DNA from: Himantopus leucocephalus | Lineage: Eukaryota > Chordata > Aves > Charadriiformes > Recurvirostridae | Direction: 5' to 3' | Assembly: GCA_003993805.1 (NCBI GenBank) | Contig: RSEF01000002.1 | Location: forward strand, 9,827,831-9,891,830 | DNA: 64,000 nt | Part shown: positions 12,101-27,100 of the stretch, piece after piece | How the letters are laid out: each line of letters opens with the position of its first letter | Numbering within the stretch: the first letter of the stretch is position 1 | Notes under the pieces: generated by a model | The model's input: the letters and a program-made list of their open reading frames with translations, nothing else | Told to the model about the DNA's origin: nothing | Database searches by the model: none | Position numbers and translations under genes: made by a program

Positions 12101-15100
12101 AGAAGTAAACAAGAGCAGAGGTTGAAAAAGATCCTCTACTTGTACTTTAAATTAACACTTTCTCGTACCAGCTCGCTCTCTCTTGCCAACCCCATACCCT
12201 TGCTGTTATGCCCAGATATACCTCATCCCAAAGCAGCACTGAACTACAAATGCATGGAAAGTGCTGCTGAATTTCACACAGCTCTTATGTACTGAAACAT
12301 CCTCAGTGCAGTCAAACTCGATCTTCTTCCTTGAAAAATTGAGCAATGATAAGACAGTCATAAATAACTCACTTGGGCATATCAATATTTTTCCACCATT
12401 TCGATCTTGGAATGAAAGTATTTGGAAAATCTCAACCAAAACAATTCAAACTGAGGCGGGCAACCAGCACATCTTGGTTCAAACCACAGAAGTCTGGTAG
12501 TACTACACATGCTGAAAGCAGCTTTATACTTCCCATCATAAGGCAACTTTAAACCCTTACGAAATAAGCTTTAGTTAAGTTTTAGAACTGAGTAATACAA
12601 AGTTATTTTAGATCTACGAAAGGTCACACTTTAAAAAAAAAAGATTACGGTTTACTTTAAAATAAAAAAAGAAATAATCGCAGAAATCAATAACCAGCAA
12701 GGCACTTTACAGTTAAAAAGAAAAACAATGCTAATTTCAAGCTCCATTCAGTACCAAGGCTGCCCATCTGGCTTCATTTAAGCAGCAGAGATTTACTGCC
12801 CTCTAAATACTTTCACCGATTTTAAGATAAACTAACAGTTGTCCAACTGTTATCCAAAAATCCCAACAAATGCCCACCAAGATACATTGAGAAAATAGGT
12901 TTTTGCTCTAGTTTTATTAGTGGTATATTTCATATAATTATATTCTGCAACACAAGTTTGCGTCAAAATAACTCCAAAACAGTCCAACGAAATCAGAAAG
13001 AGAAGGAAATATTTGAAGTTTGGAACTCTTCCTATTGGCCTCTCTCCTTTTTCCATCCCTCACAGTTAAGAATTCTGGGGTTTTTTCTACTTACTTTTTA
13101 AGTAAGACTGCAGTTAAACTTTGAGGCTGAGAAGTTTTTAAAGGTAACAGACGTTTTCTAATCCTAAAGCCAACTCTCCTCTCCATTTTTAATTTAAAGT
13201 AACATGAAGATCCTTTTGATAACCTGCAAGGAACATGAGTTGTCCCTCACTGTCAGGATTCATTAGTGCTGAACCAGTGACCCTTCCTGCCAGAGCACTT
13301 ACTCCACACACAATGGAACAGAGGGTTGGGGTTTTGAAACCTAAAAGTGTCAAAAATGGCAAAGCTACAGGAGTACAGCTGATAAAAACCACACCACAGT
13401 AAAGCTGCATGCTGTACAGATAATTGAGTATCACTGAGAAATACCTACTTATCTGATTACTGAACAAGTTTTAACTTTATGTATATGACATTTTGAGGAA
13501 CTGCTAAAATATGACTGATCACATTTCTTGGCTGATAACCAAAGGCCAATCATGCAAAATTAATTGCAAAGACATTTGTTATTTGCTGAAAAACGAATTA
13601 CCAATATTTGCTTCTAAAAAAAAGAAAAAGCAATTAGTTTGATTCTTTTCCTTCTAATGTCTGTAAAAAAAGACTGACCTCCACTTTTTCTCTAAACTAA
13701 CTTTGCTTCTACTATCCCTAAAGAGTGAAATAAAATTCTGCCCTAAACTACAGTAAGGGGGGAAGCTTGTATTTTCAGATTTTACGTTGTTGAGATTTTT
13801 CTTCTGAAAAAGGTTTCAGGACAATTCCAACAGGAATTTGACTGAGTGATGGATTAATTTCATACAGTACATGTGAAACCAAAACTCTAAGGTTCAGCCA
13901 GAGCCACTACTTCCAGACACAAATGAACTTTTATTTAGTCAGAAAATATGTAAACTATGGTGGATATTTTTCTAAGTTATGAGGTACTAGTCTATTAGTC
14001 TGAAATACCATTACATTTTTATTATTTTTTTCCCTTTAATAGGAATACACTAATACTACAATTTCAACTTCTATTTGTGCCAAATTCTAATTGTCCTAAA
14101 ACCAGTACAGATTAATATAACATTCCATCATTTAAAGTTTTGGAGGGTGTGTTGTTTTGGGGTTGGTTTTTTTTTTTTTTGTTGTGAACTGTGTGACTTG
14201 TCCAGNGAGTGGATTATTTTACCATTAGTGTTAAACTCTGCATTCAGCAAGTATTTGCTGCTAATAACCCCCAAGTGCCCTGTGGTATTTTGCAGAAAAG
14301 ACCACGCAGAGCTATTTAACTTCAAAAATTAATGAAGAGCAGGTGCAAAAGCCAGTTTTCATAATGGTCTATTTTTGATAAAATAAGCATACTGTAACAT
14401 AGATGCATAATAAATCTTTATATGCACAGTAGTTACTCCCATTTTTCATGGTTTTACTATCTGGACAGTTTCAGATTACAACCAACTATTCAGTACACAC
14501 ATCAACTAAGACTCCCTACAAAAAATAATTTCAGCTGTTACTTCGCCATTATTAAACCTTTTGGGAAACTTCCCCACTCAATAAATCTCAGAGTCTTCAA
14601 ATTATCTACTTTCAAGTTAACAGGTTTCAGCCTAACAGAAGAGAGAACTGCAAATTCCTATGATCAGCCAAGGCTGCAAGGTTCTATATTTCAGTCCAAC
14701 ATTAGGGCCAACTCTGACACCAGCAGAAAGGACAAAGTATTCATGTGCCTTTCCAGCGAGGTCCCACAAGGCTGGTTCACATTCATACAGAAATGGTTAC
14801 AAAGACTAAGCTACAAGATGTCCATATGAGAAAGACCCAGCAGAGCACATATGGTAACTTTTTGGAGTCGTCTTCTCCTGTTCTCATCGTTATTTAATTA
14901 TATAGCATCATTTTTGTTGATTTCATACCATTAATATTGATTATTTAGTATCACTATCAGATTGATTATTTAGTACAAGTGCACCAAATCACAAAGAAAG
15001 ATTCCTACAATGGAATTTTTAGCTCGATTTAAAGCTAGTTGCACAAAGAGCACAGAATGAATAAACAGCACAAGACCTGAAGCAGACGTACCCGTTCTGC

Positions 15101-18100
15101 CACAGCCTGACCTTGAAGTCCTTAACCAACGCACACATCGCCCTTCACAAAACTGCAACCACTTCGGCACTGTAATACCTTCTAAACCACTACCTGCAGC
15201 CCTGGTGTTAACGAGCATTTCAAAGACCCGAGCGAGAAACTGTCATTTTGGAAAGCTGGGGGCTCTTCAACAGCCTCCGAGCAAGACCTTGTGGGCTGCG
15301 AGGGACGCAGCTCTGGCCATTCTTTGTTTTCTTCTGTGAAAACATGTCAATGCCTAAACACTGAAAGCAAGGTACTGAACATCAAGATTTTTCTTAAACT
15401 ACCAAAGAGAGTAATGTTTGGTCTGTACTTTTCCCTGTTTTTGAGGAGTGTGTTGAACTATCATTTCATTTATCCTTGTGTAATTTTACTTTGAAAATTC
15501 TCAGGTACCATCTTTTTTTGAATACAAAAACTGAGGTCGAAAAGGAAATTACACTGGAAATAGGATTCTGTGCAGATTTCCAAAGAGACCACAATCACAG
15601 ATGTTTCAGAAATACTTCAAAGGAGGAGATAACAGCACACTGAAGTGCTACTGACAGGTATTTTATTGTCTTAAATCTTTAATTTTGTGAAGTTTACTCT
15701 GACAAAGAAAAAAAAAAGTACCCACTCTTCCCTCCCCCATAATTCACAGCATCTCAGACCAACGTTTTTATACAATTCCACATGCCCACAGGTTGTACAA
15801 TTTCCCCTTTTACTAACTTCCATTATTCAATATAGCTAAGGCACAACTTACACCTTATCAATCACTTTTGGAAAAAAAATGCAATGCAAACTTGCGTCTA
15901 CAATTCATTACAGTGAACAGCTCATTGAACATGACTTTCACACACTCAGGCAATCCCACCTTCTGAAAGAACATGAGATAAGGTTACTTTAATCCTTTCA
16001 AAGAACTGCACTATTTTGCCTTCCCTTTATCCCTTTAAATATCCTTCCTAGTTAAGAAATTAACATTCTCTCTCATACAATTCTTACACAAATTGTACTT
16101 TTACTTTTCTGCATCTCTTGTTAATTACATGATGTTATCTCCAATAATCTATTCATGAAGCACAGATAACTTTGGTTACCAATAAAAGGGAAAACTTAGC
16201 ATAAATTGCTTAGCACAAAGTTAATCTTATAAAGCAAGGAATAAAGAGGATCTAACAGCTATTATATGACTTATCAGCTTCTCTAAAAGGGTCACTCTAC
16301 TTTTTTTCATGAGACTAATTAAATACCTTAACAATGTCATTGAAACTTCATGAATCTTTCAATAAAATACACCCTGCCTCTACAACATGTTTTCATTTAT
16401 TAATCTCACTTAAAATGCAAAGAGCTAGGAGAACCCCATTGACAGTTAAGCAGGGCCACTCAGTTAATTCTTCTTATATGGTTTAAATGCAAAGAATAAT
16501 GACCACTATAACCTATGACAATTAAAACTATAGCCATCTGTCACAAGATGTTAATCCTCTTATTTCAGCAGCTACTAGACTTTTTGAAAAGCGTTCCTAA
16601 AATGCCTACCTTCTGGTGCAAGGAATTGACTTTTCATCCTCTAGTGTAGGAAGCCCTGCATCATGTATCTTGGATATGGTTCAAAAATTTTCAAGTAGAA
16701 ATGTGTATCTCCCACAAACCACGACTCTTCACATTCAAGTTTCATAGTATTCTCATTTACTGTGCACAGCTTACACAAAAGGGAATGATTCACTGAAATT
16801 TTATAATAAAACTTATTTTGATATTTCCTTAAATACAGTCTAAATGACTCAGTAGTGTCCCTGTGATGCCTATGACAATCATGTAATTCCATCAAGGTGA
16901 ACTAAAACCTAGCAAGCACCATGATCTTCCCGATGGATTTATTATAAGAAGACCTCATGTAAAAATTCATGCCTTAAATACATTTCAATCGAGGACAAAA
17001 ATTAAAGTTCAGAGTGATCATAAAGCTCAAGACACTGATTGTATGCTACCCGTACATGAGTCTTTTCAAAGCTTCTGGAATGTATTTTCTGAGGGGAAAA
17101 TGCAAGGAGATAGCAAGTGCTGGTTGAAGTATGTGGACTGCACAGAACCTAGTATTACAGGCAGATTGAGTCTGAGAGAATGGGTTGGTATTTTCCTCAA
17201 TTGAGCCGGAAGTAATTTTTATTATTAAAATGTTCCACATTACTCGGACAAGCTTCTCTTTGATACTACACAACTCCAAGAGATAAGAAAGCGTGTTGGG
17301 AGGTTTAGGCACAAGTCCAGGTCATCTGTAAAAGAAACCACCAATGCCTAATTTCACTGTTTAAGGTGCCAAAATAGAATTTAGTCATCACGGAAAACCA
17401 GTACCAGCAAGGAGAGAAAGGCATGGAATCCCTTGTTATTTAATCCAACTCATGATCAAATAGCTAAAATAAGGACACAGGCAATACAGAAAAAGAAGGA
17501 TACTCCCAGCATACTAAGACAATCCCAAACTAAAGCTAAAAATTAGGTTCATTGTATGTTAAAAGTATCACTTTTCAGCAAGTTTCAGGGCACCCCCCTA
17601 ATACATCAAGCAGGGACATATTAATGTTGTAAATTGAGACAAAAATACTCCCAACTTCAGTGTGCGTCTATAAAAGAAGCAGCAAAGCAGAACGGCCCAC
17701 AAGCAACTAGTTCTACAAGAAGGATTGCCTCACAGATAGGTTTCTTGTACCTCTGTCCTATCTACCATCGAGGTACCTATGTTAGAAAAGGAAATCTGCA
17801 GGACAGGTGGTCCCATTCAAGAATAATTCTCAGAAAACACTCCTAAATGAAATGCAGGCATAGGAAATGTATTGTTAACTCAATCCCAGATCTAGCTCTA
17901 AATTCCTAACAGTGCTGATGTGCAGGAACTATGCTCCCATCCATCTGTTTTGTATGGATGAAGGCAGAGCATCTCCAGCAAGCAGAGACAAGTCATAATA
18001 AGAAACAGTGTGACAGACAAGTTGTAGCAGCATGCACTGCCTGAAGGAAGAGTAAACCCAGATCTCTCAGATTAGAGCACAAACTTAAGTAATTTCTTAA

Positions 18101-21100
18101 ACAGATGTTTTAAACTAATTCATCTAGAAGATTGTTTCAGTTTATCTTGTAATCCTCTTCAGGGGTGTGGTGTAGAAGAGTGTGTGATCATTTTTGTTTG
18201 GTGTCCTCTAATATTTTAAGATTACGTACAATACAAATAAAAATTGGAGAAAGAGTACAAGGGACATTAGTGCCATTTAGAATGATGAACTCTCCCTTGA
18301 AAGAAGATAATTTCATAACCATTTTATTTAAATACAGTAAAACCCTTCTGCATATTTTTTGTGCTGAAAGCTAATAGTTTTAGGGATGTGTGAAAAATTA
18401 GGGAATCAAAAGTTTTGGACTGCCTCTGCTTTCAGAACAAATGAGATAAAATATCTAACAAAATTCATACCTTATCCTTGGACTTACCAGAGAGTACTCC
18501 ACGGAATTACTATTACAGTGTTTACTGACCTAGTGTATCTTGGTGACCTGCAAGTCACTAATGATTAGAAACAACTCTGAGGTCAGAACTAAACTGGATC
18601 ATGAATATCAAATTCAGGATTTCTACATTACACTCCAAGCTTGAGGGTACAGTTACCATTAATTTATAAATATTCTGAGAACCTCAAAGATAAATACATG
18701 TGACTTGGGGATGATGCTATTCCCTTCAACAAAAAATGCTCAGATTGCTACAAGAAAAGTCAAGCAGCAGCCAGCTTTATTAGAAGACAAATACTAGAAT
18801 TGCTGCTAACCTGGACTTTCATCTGTATTAGAAAATGACATTTCAGACTTAACTATTAGTAGTTAAATTACCTGATTCCTTAATTCTGTAAGGAAATCTT
18901 ATTTTTGAGATGTTTTACACATCTCTGACCTCGCAAACACATAGATGTGAGAACTTTACATACCCAGAGCTCCCAAAGTGCCTGCAGGTACTACTCACGT
19001 GTTGTGTATGAAGGCCTGAACATATTTTTCTTTTTGGGTATCCGACAGTCATCCCGTAATATTCCTCTAAATTATCTCATTTTATTGTAAACAGTGGTAT
19101 GACATTGTTTTGTAATGAATGAAGCATTTTTTTCCTTTCACTTTCTGAAGAACTAGCAAGAACTGAAGTTGCAGAAGGTAAATAAATACCAGTTTATATA
19201 TTTATCTTTTTTGTATTGTGACGACGCAAGTGTACTGAATTATCTTTTAAAAGGACATTTTCGCAGCTCAGTGAAGATAGCTTAAGAGAACTATACTATC
19301 ATCTAGGACTCTATAATATTATAATAAATATATTTTAGTTCTCCATTCAGTGTTTAAACACTAGATTACTCTTCCTGCATTGTAGTAGGAAGTCAATTCT
19401 GTATTTTAATTGGATTTCTTTATGAGTCTTGACTTCTGCGAAGTATCTCTTTAACAGTGCCTAATTAATGGCTACATAGCTATACGCATAATACTATTCC
19501 CTCTTTGCCTTCATAAAAATTTGCGCTTTGCTTACATGGCTTAAAAAAACCTTCAAATTTCATTCATACAATTGTATCAAAAACAATGTACACTTCTATA
19601 TATAAGAAATTATGTCTAAATAAAAAACTTCTTTAATGTGAGGGTGACTGAGCAGTTGCACAGGTTGCCCAGAGTGTTTGTGGAGTCTCCATCCTTGGAG
19701 ATATTCGAAAGCCATCTGGACATGGTCCTGGGCAACCGGCTCTAGGTGGCTCTGCTTGAGCAGGGGGGTTGGACAAGATGACCTCCAGAGATCCCTGCCA
19801 ACCTCAGCCATTCTGTGATTCCGCATTTAGCGGGTACTAAAACTGAGATTGAAGAAAATCTAGTATCAACAACACAGAAAAAAAAAATTAATCAATTCTA
19901 CAACTCTAGTTTCCTTGGCAGTACTCATCAGCAATGACTTAACAGAAAGGTGCAAGAGAATAACTACAAAATATAAATTCACAAGTTTTCTGTTTGCTTT
20001 TAGTATCTACAGAGCATGTGCACACTGGAGCTAGCAAGACAAGTTAAAGGGTTACTGCATTTAGAAACCATCTATTTCTCTCTTATTTAATAGCTGTTAC
20101 CATCATGTTTAGCTGCTGCTGCTCCTCCTGCAGATGGGAATTCATTGATATGATTAAATTTGATGGTATGATAATGTATGGTAATCGTGATTAATCAGAA
20201 GCCCACTAGCAAATGGAGGATGTTGGGTATTATGTCACCTGCATTTTAAACTGCATTCCCTCTATGCCAGCCTGACAATATTTGACAGCTGGAGGGATCT
20301 CATGCTGCATCTGCTTGCTACTACTTATAGATCTGATAAGAGAAAGTGCCCATCATTCCTTCACTATCTTAAGTGCTGTAATTATAAGGCTTTGCAGTCA
20401 AGTTGTGAAAACAGTAAGTGTTAAAAATGAAAGCTTTTTGGTAGCTGAACAAGCTCTGTCTCACATCTGCAAGGGCTATAATCTGAAAGAAATGTAATTT
20501 GATGCAGCAGTCTCATTCAAACATGATTTGCATGAAATGCTGTATAAAGCACTATCCAAGAAATGTCAATCAACACCACCTGATACCATGTATCCTGTTA
20601 AATGAAAACAAAATGCTTTCTACACTACCTGTGATCTGCCACTGCTACACAGTAATAGAGTGAAAATTTCATTTACTGTTACTCATTATAGTAAAGCCAT
20701 GGCTAAAGCAGAATAATTGTGAGGAAGTAGGAGAATCGTTTTCACAAGTGGCTTTTTATTTCCATTAACAGCTTGTCTCCTACATACAGACTGTTGAAAA
20801 TGTGTATGAGTTGCTAAATACCATTTCTTACTAAATATCAGTTTAAAACAATTGTCTGTACTCAGATACAGGACTGTTTAAATTGCCCTTACTGTGTGTA
20901 CTGCAGAACATCTGAGCAACGAGCTTACTAACAGTTGCTAAAACCCTTATGCACATGTAGCAACTCACGATTGAATTTGAAACGATGGAAAAAAATTCTA
21001 CTCCCTGTTTGCATTTCCCACAACAAACACTATTGCAAATAGCTGTTTTTAAAACCACCACAAATTTCTGCTTATACATACCGCAAGAAGTGTTTCTATA

Positions 21101-24100
21101 AGGGCACACCCACAGACCGAGGTACGCTGTAATAGCCATTAAACAAACCCAAGTTTGCTAAAATGGTGTTGTAGGCTCATCCAAGACAGCCCAAGGACCA
21201 CTTTGGGGAAAACAAAGTAAACTATATTCTAACATACCTTTTATAATTAATTTGTATAGCACTAATATATTGCTTGCCTAACAGAAATGTTTCAAGCAAG
21301 CGGCAACGAAGGACAGCGACCTCTATTCTGAGCAACGACCTGGCACCTGTTTAAAATCTTCTCACAGATTAAAACATAAAGTATTTAAAAACAGTGCCTG
21401 AATTACAAACAACACTTGAAAGCTCAGAATTTGCCAAACTGAAGTTTTCAGAAATGGTGAAAAAACTGAATTAAAACTAATTAATTGCCTTTCACAGCAT
21501 CCATTTAAGACAACACCTGATGTCCAGGAGATTAAGTGGAAGCATGTTGAATGACAATATAAAGAAAGTTTACTAAGGTTTTGCAGTTTAAGGAAAAAAA
21601 TAAAAATCAAGTGTTCTTTGGAATAAAGATGATTTTGAAAAGAAGTTGTAAGGTAAGTTCCAAAAACAAATCGTGTCAAAACCCCTGGGAACTGAAAAGA
21701 CATGTGATGTAGAATATTCACAAGGGCCTGAGGACAAGTCACTCTACTTAATGCTGGGTAAAACATAATTTATGTTCTACAATTCAACTCTTCCAGACTT
21801 GAATTCCACAGTTATCTGAGAGGCACCCTGTGCACTAAGGTGTCCGATGAAAAAAGAAAGGCTTTGTGCATTAAAAAAGTATCGAAGCCTTCCTGGCACA
21901 AATCAGTCAGGCAGACACGAGTGCCACTTCACCTTGTGCTTCACGCCACCTCAGGCCTTTCCTAACTTCAGCTCTGAAACTCAGTTGACCACAGTTAGTA
22001 AAATGTGTCTGTGAGATGAACACCTGCCCAGCTCGCACCACAGCCAGGGTGTCAGGTTAAGGACAGCAGCTAAACTGGAATTTATCCCAGTTTGCCTTTT
22101 GCCAGGAGAATTTTCAGCATACGGCTGCATTAACAGGCTCTGCTCTATCTGCAGTGGTTTCAGAGAAGGATTGAGGGCAGAGACAGAGGGGGAATGGCCT
22201 CAGATCCGAGGAATTCCTCTCTTCTGCCTTGAGCAGTGTGAGGCAGGTTCTCCCCAACTTCCTCTTCACTCCAAATGCCTCATTCCAGCCCCAAATTTGG
22301 ATGCTAAGGATACCTCACAATTTCTGGCTGAAGAATGTTGACAGTGAAAATGCTTTCTCTCTGCCACTCTCTATCCCAAAGTGGGCATGACAACATTCGT
22401 TCCACTTCTACCTCTCCTTAAAAAATTGCACACGTGCCACACATGAGTACTACTTCAGTGTTCCTAAAGTTAAATAAATGATATTTGAAGCAACAAGTCT
22501 TTATACATTTTTCTTCAAGCAAACACTGCAATATTTCAGACACAGAATGGGCTGGTGGATTCACATAAGGGATAAAAAGATCTGGACCATCAACTTAGCT
22601 CATATTAAGTAATGATCTGGCCTCTATAATAGTCAGTTAGCAGCAGCCTCCACATGAAGCGTTCAGAAACACCTCTTCCATTTTCTACTTAATTTCTTCT
22701 TCCCTTGTTTTACCCCATCATTCTTCACAGAATGCAGGAGTTGGAAGAGAAATTAGCCCAGATAACGAACGTTGGAGGACAGGCACCACAATGGTCCCTC
22801 TTGTGTAACAAGAAAAAAAACACAGGCTCTATACCTGTACTAGGGCATCCGCAAGAATTAATAATTTGGTCAGAAAACATGTGGAAAGTTCAGAAGACCC
22901 ATACAACTAGTCTATGAATAAAATCTTCTGTCACCTTCCTTTAAATGGATCAGTCCCCAAAGTAGACTGTTATTTGTGAAATACCAACTGTGACACTGAG
23001 ACAGGAACTCAGAAAAAGGCATCTTAACCACTTTAAAGCAAAGGCAGATGATAATGCAAGACCTTCAGAAGGACTCTGCCAAAGAGGTTAACTTCATCTG
23101 TTCTTTAAACACTTTAAAGAATATATGCAGCTGGCACTTTCATGGTTCCTGGTTAATTAAAATACCTGGAAAAATATTAGCATCAACTATGCTTGAGGAT
23201 TGGATTACTATCAACTACAGTCACCTGAAGAGTGCTGTCCAATTTAGACAAGCATAGAAGCCTTCACAGAACTCAGGTCTTTAACTCCCAGTTACCACAA
23301 TTTCACCACGTTTCTCAGCTATAACATGCCTCAGATCCACCACTTATTCAGTTCTAATCAGTTGAATGCAGCTCTCAAACATCATTCACTCTAAGTGACC
23401 TTGAATGCTTAAAGAGTAAGAGACAGCCAACTTCCTTGCTTGATTTAAGATTACTGTAAATGTTACAATAATATTGAGTAGGGAACACAGATTCATACCA
23501 TTATGTCCTTTCTAGTACTTCCTCTCTAAGCATTTCAGGAGTTAGGCTTGAAGTAAGAACTAATTGAACAGTGAGCCCTACCTGAAATATTAAAACTTAG
23601 ATTCAAGGTTAAGTGAATTTAATCAGTCCCAACTTGAAGCAGGTTCAATCCTGATCTGCATTACCCTGATTTAGTACTACATTTATTTCTTATAACTTAG
23701 AACTCACACCAATATGCTAACATGCTCATTACAACTTTGTTCAACTCTCCAATTACATCCTTCTGCAGAAGGTTGTAAGAATTAACCATTACATGGTTAC
23801 AAGTCACTTCATTAGCCCTAAATTAATAACACCTGGTTTCCAATGGATTTATGACTTGCAATTGATTAGCTCTGATTGAAGCTCTTCCCATGTTCGGAGC
23901 ACACGCAGGGTCTCTGTGCCAAGAGGTTTCCCTCCCAGATAAGGTAGGAACTCGGAGGCAATGTTTCCTTTAGTTAGGGCATTAGCCCCTTTTAGGTCTC
24001 TCCCTGGCAAGAATTTCATTACCTTTAATGTTTCTACCTCTGCCATACTCAATCAAAAGAAACCATCCAGTTCAAAGCTGAAGGGGAAAGCAGGCTACAA

Positions 24101-27100
24101 ATCCTTAATTCTAACCCCACAGACTTTTAGAAACAAAGCAATCAGAAAAAAATCAGCTGACTATTGTCCTTTGATTAGGCAATCCTAAAAACAAGAGCAA
24201 ATTCAAGGTATTACATATCCAGAGATTCTTTCTACCAAGAGGAAAAGGATGAGTGAACTATAGTCTGGAATACTTCTTTGATCTTTTTCAAATGGCTTGT
24301 CAAAGTTGTCTAACCATTGCTATAAGTCAACATTTATACATAAACAAGTGAATTATAATGGCACAAAGGCATCTGACATGTAACAGCAAAAAAGGTAGTT
24401 CTGCAAGATAAAACATTCAAGTCAAAAAGTAAATTTGTCTTCAGCACAAGAGCCAACATACTACATTTAATAAAACAAACACAAGATATGTACACAGTGA
24501 CACTTAATTCCTAATCCTAGTATGAGTGATAACCTATGCAAAATTTATGAAGTACTTCATAAGGGAAGTCCATATTATAACCATTTTATAACTCGGTGAC
24601 TCATGGAAAGATTAAGTAACTTTCTCAGGGTCATATAGCAGGTTACTAACTGAAGCAGGGAAAAAAAAAAAACCAACAGGGCAATCAAATCACAGTACTG
24701 GATCCTCTTAGTTAAGCTAGCCCTCCTCCTCTTTATGAAAAAAGAATTACACTGACTCTTTGCTAGTGCATTGATTACACAAAAAGGCAGCAAGCAGTCA
24801 AGTATGTTCCTTCAGGCAAAAGGAGCAAGAGTCCTACCAAAACTGTTCGATCTACTTTATTTCCTTTTAAAAACTGTTGCATACAAGGTTAGCTAGGTTT
24901 GCAGTATTTCTCAACTTGCAAGACCAAAAGTGAACAGAATTAACATCTAATTTCACAGTCAATTTAAAAAAAATTAATTTCCAATTTTTCTACACTGATG
25001 TAAACACACTTCAAAGATGTCAATTACAATGCATTTACAGATATTCCTTGTCCTCCAATTTCTTTTTCATCCCAAATTGTGTTTATTGGCAAAGCAACTT
25101 AATGTCAAAGGAAAACAAATGCAAGATACTTGTCTTCATAAAAAGACACTTAGAATTACTTTTAAAATGTTAGTAAGGTCTCCACATGATACTAAAGGCT
25201 GAAGAAAACTATTTCCTCTGAAAATGGCAGTATTTTTTTTAATAGAAACGTATCTCCAGTTAAAGTGTTGACAAAAAAAAATTATATAACATGAATTTAC
25301 TTAAGAAAACTGTGGGTTTACTGCTTAACCTGTTTATACTTCACAGAAGAAACATGGCAATTTAAAAACTCCGTTACTGTACAAAATATGGACGTGTCAA
25401 TTCCTCAGCTAGATGTCCTGTACAAAAATTATTCTGCGTCAAAACCAACCAGGTATGCACATGGCAATCAAAAGTCACAGCAGGTTTCTGAAATCTGCTT
25501 CTTTCAAATACATCTGATCTCTACACAAGTAATTTACTGTGTGATACTACACAGATGTTCACAAACATCTACTCTCCTCTTTCAACACTGCACACATTAA
25601 CAGAGGATAATTTTTGTGGTTTATATATCTGGAAACATAATATATAGGTCTTTATTTAAAAACATTTAAGGCAATATCGCATGAACTATTTTTTCTTTTG
25701 CTTATTTTGATACTCTGCAAACCACTTGAACTAAAAATTTAGGACAACAAAACTGTGAAACGATGAGAAGAGGTCCAGAAGCATGCACTCCCTCCATTCA
25801 CAGAATTAAAAAAAATTATCAAGTGAAATTAGCCTAGTCAAGCAGCTAAATGCCTTGTTTGTTTTAGAAGTTAGAAACATAAGAGAAAGCAAGGTCATGC
25901 AATGCCATTGCCATTTTTATATAAAAAACACGAGGGCATTTAAATGCCTGAAGTAGCGATAAAAGTGATTGTTGATTTTCACAATAAATATATATTACTG
26001 CTTTTTAAGCTTAGAGATTATTTCAAATAGCCTTTTATTATATCAAATAAAATAAGGATTCTATTTATACAGAAAGAGTCAAGTAATAAAATGAAGCCCA
26101 TATTCCTTAAGACAAGATGCATTCATGCCTCTCCCACTGGAGAGACTGGTTCAACAATTTTACAGTTAAACAGAATTAATTCTACTCTCAAAAATCCATT
26201 GACCTTAAGCTTTTAACAAACATTTTCAACTGCAGAGTGTATTGTCAATATTTACAAATCCTTAAAATTATATTTCACTAGAACAGCTTTTATTTGCTAT
26301 ATTAATATTTCCTTGCAAATGTATGCTTATCCATATCAGAGAAGAAGAAACAGCTGCTACTCACAGGAAATCTCTGGGGTCCTACAGCAGGTCTTGGCTG
26401 GGCTGGAACTGGCAGCAAGGGCACTGAAACAAGAAGCACCTTTTAACACCATTTGTTTTACCTAACAGGTTCTGCTGTTATTTCCAAAAGCAGTTGCAGT
26501 AAGAACCCACGATTAAAACCTGCTACGTTTACCCTCGAATGTCACAGTTCCTACAATTAACTTTAAGCAACCATTCCCTCCCCTGCAACATGCAACAGGG
26601 CAATTAGGATTCTCCTAGTTAATTTACATAATTTAATTCTGTATTTTCCAGAATTAAATTGGTCCTTGTTGCAGGAAGGAAAACTAGAATACTTATTCAG
26701 CCAAAGACGTCTCTTAGACAAAGCTGACACAGACTCTAACGATAATTTCCTCTTTCAAATAGAAGGATACATGATTAATTTGCCTTTTCAACTTCATGCC
26801 CCTCCAGATTTCCTAGGTATCTCCCAGTCTCACCACCAAATTCCCACAATAAGCACAGGCACGAGAGGCTCTGTTTGGTATAAATCACTGTTCATAGGAG
26901 GGTAAAATGAGGCAGGCAGTGGCAATTAACAGCCAGCAAAAGCTACTTAATCTGGCCTTGCCACCATAATGCTATATGCAACTGTGATCACAGTTTGTGT
27001 AGTCAGAACTGCTGAACTCCGATGAAAGACTGCTATTTCATAAAGAGACACCAAGAAGAATTAGGAGACCGTTTTCCTGAAAAATAACTTCCAAGATTAG

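Larger units (their letters stand above)
9180..26364 (-). other. RBM33: RBM33 intron 10 (largest intron, 17.2 kb)
   Basis: This is the longest intron in the window. It contains an MIR-like SINE (24570-24662), a CR1 tail (19619-19825), a possible old CR1 end on the minus strand near 22725-22770, an ambiguous base at 14206 beside a T run, and a non-repetitive stretch at 20080-20600 rich in homeodomain, POU and E-box type motifs. No coding exon was recognised. Confidence 0.85.

Noticed and set aside
19596..19826. Minus-strand 76-codon frame with Trp- and Leu-rich peptide
   Set aside because: It is the reverse strand of a CR1 LINE tail, a frequent false gene in bird genomes.
22725..22770. Possible old CR1 end on the minus strand (CACAGAATGCAGGAGTTGGA)
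   Set aside because: Only a few tens of bases resemble the reversed CR1 terminus and the rest does not follow, so it is too weak to list as an element.
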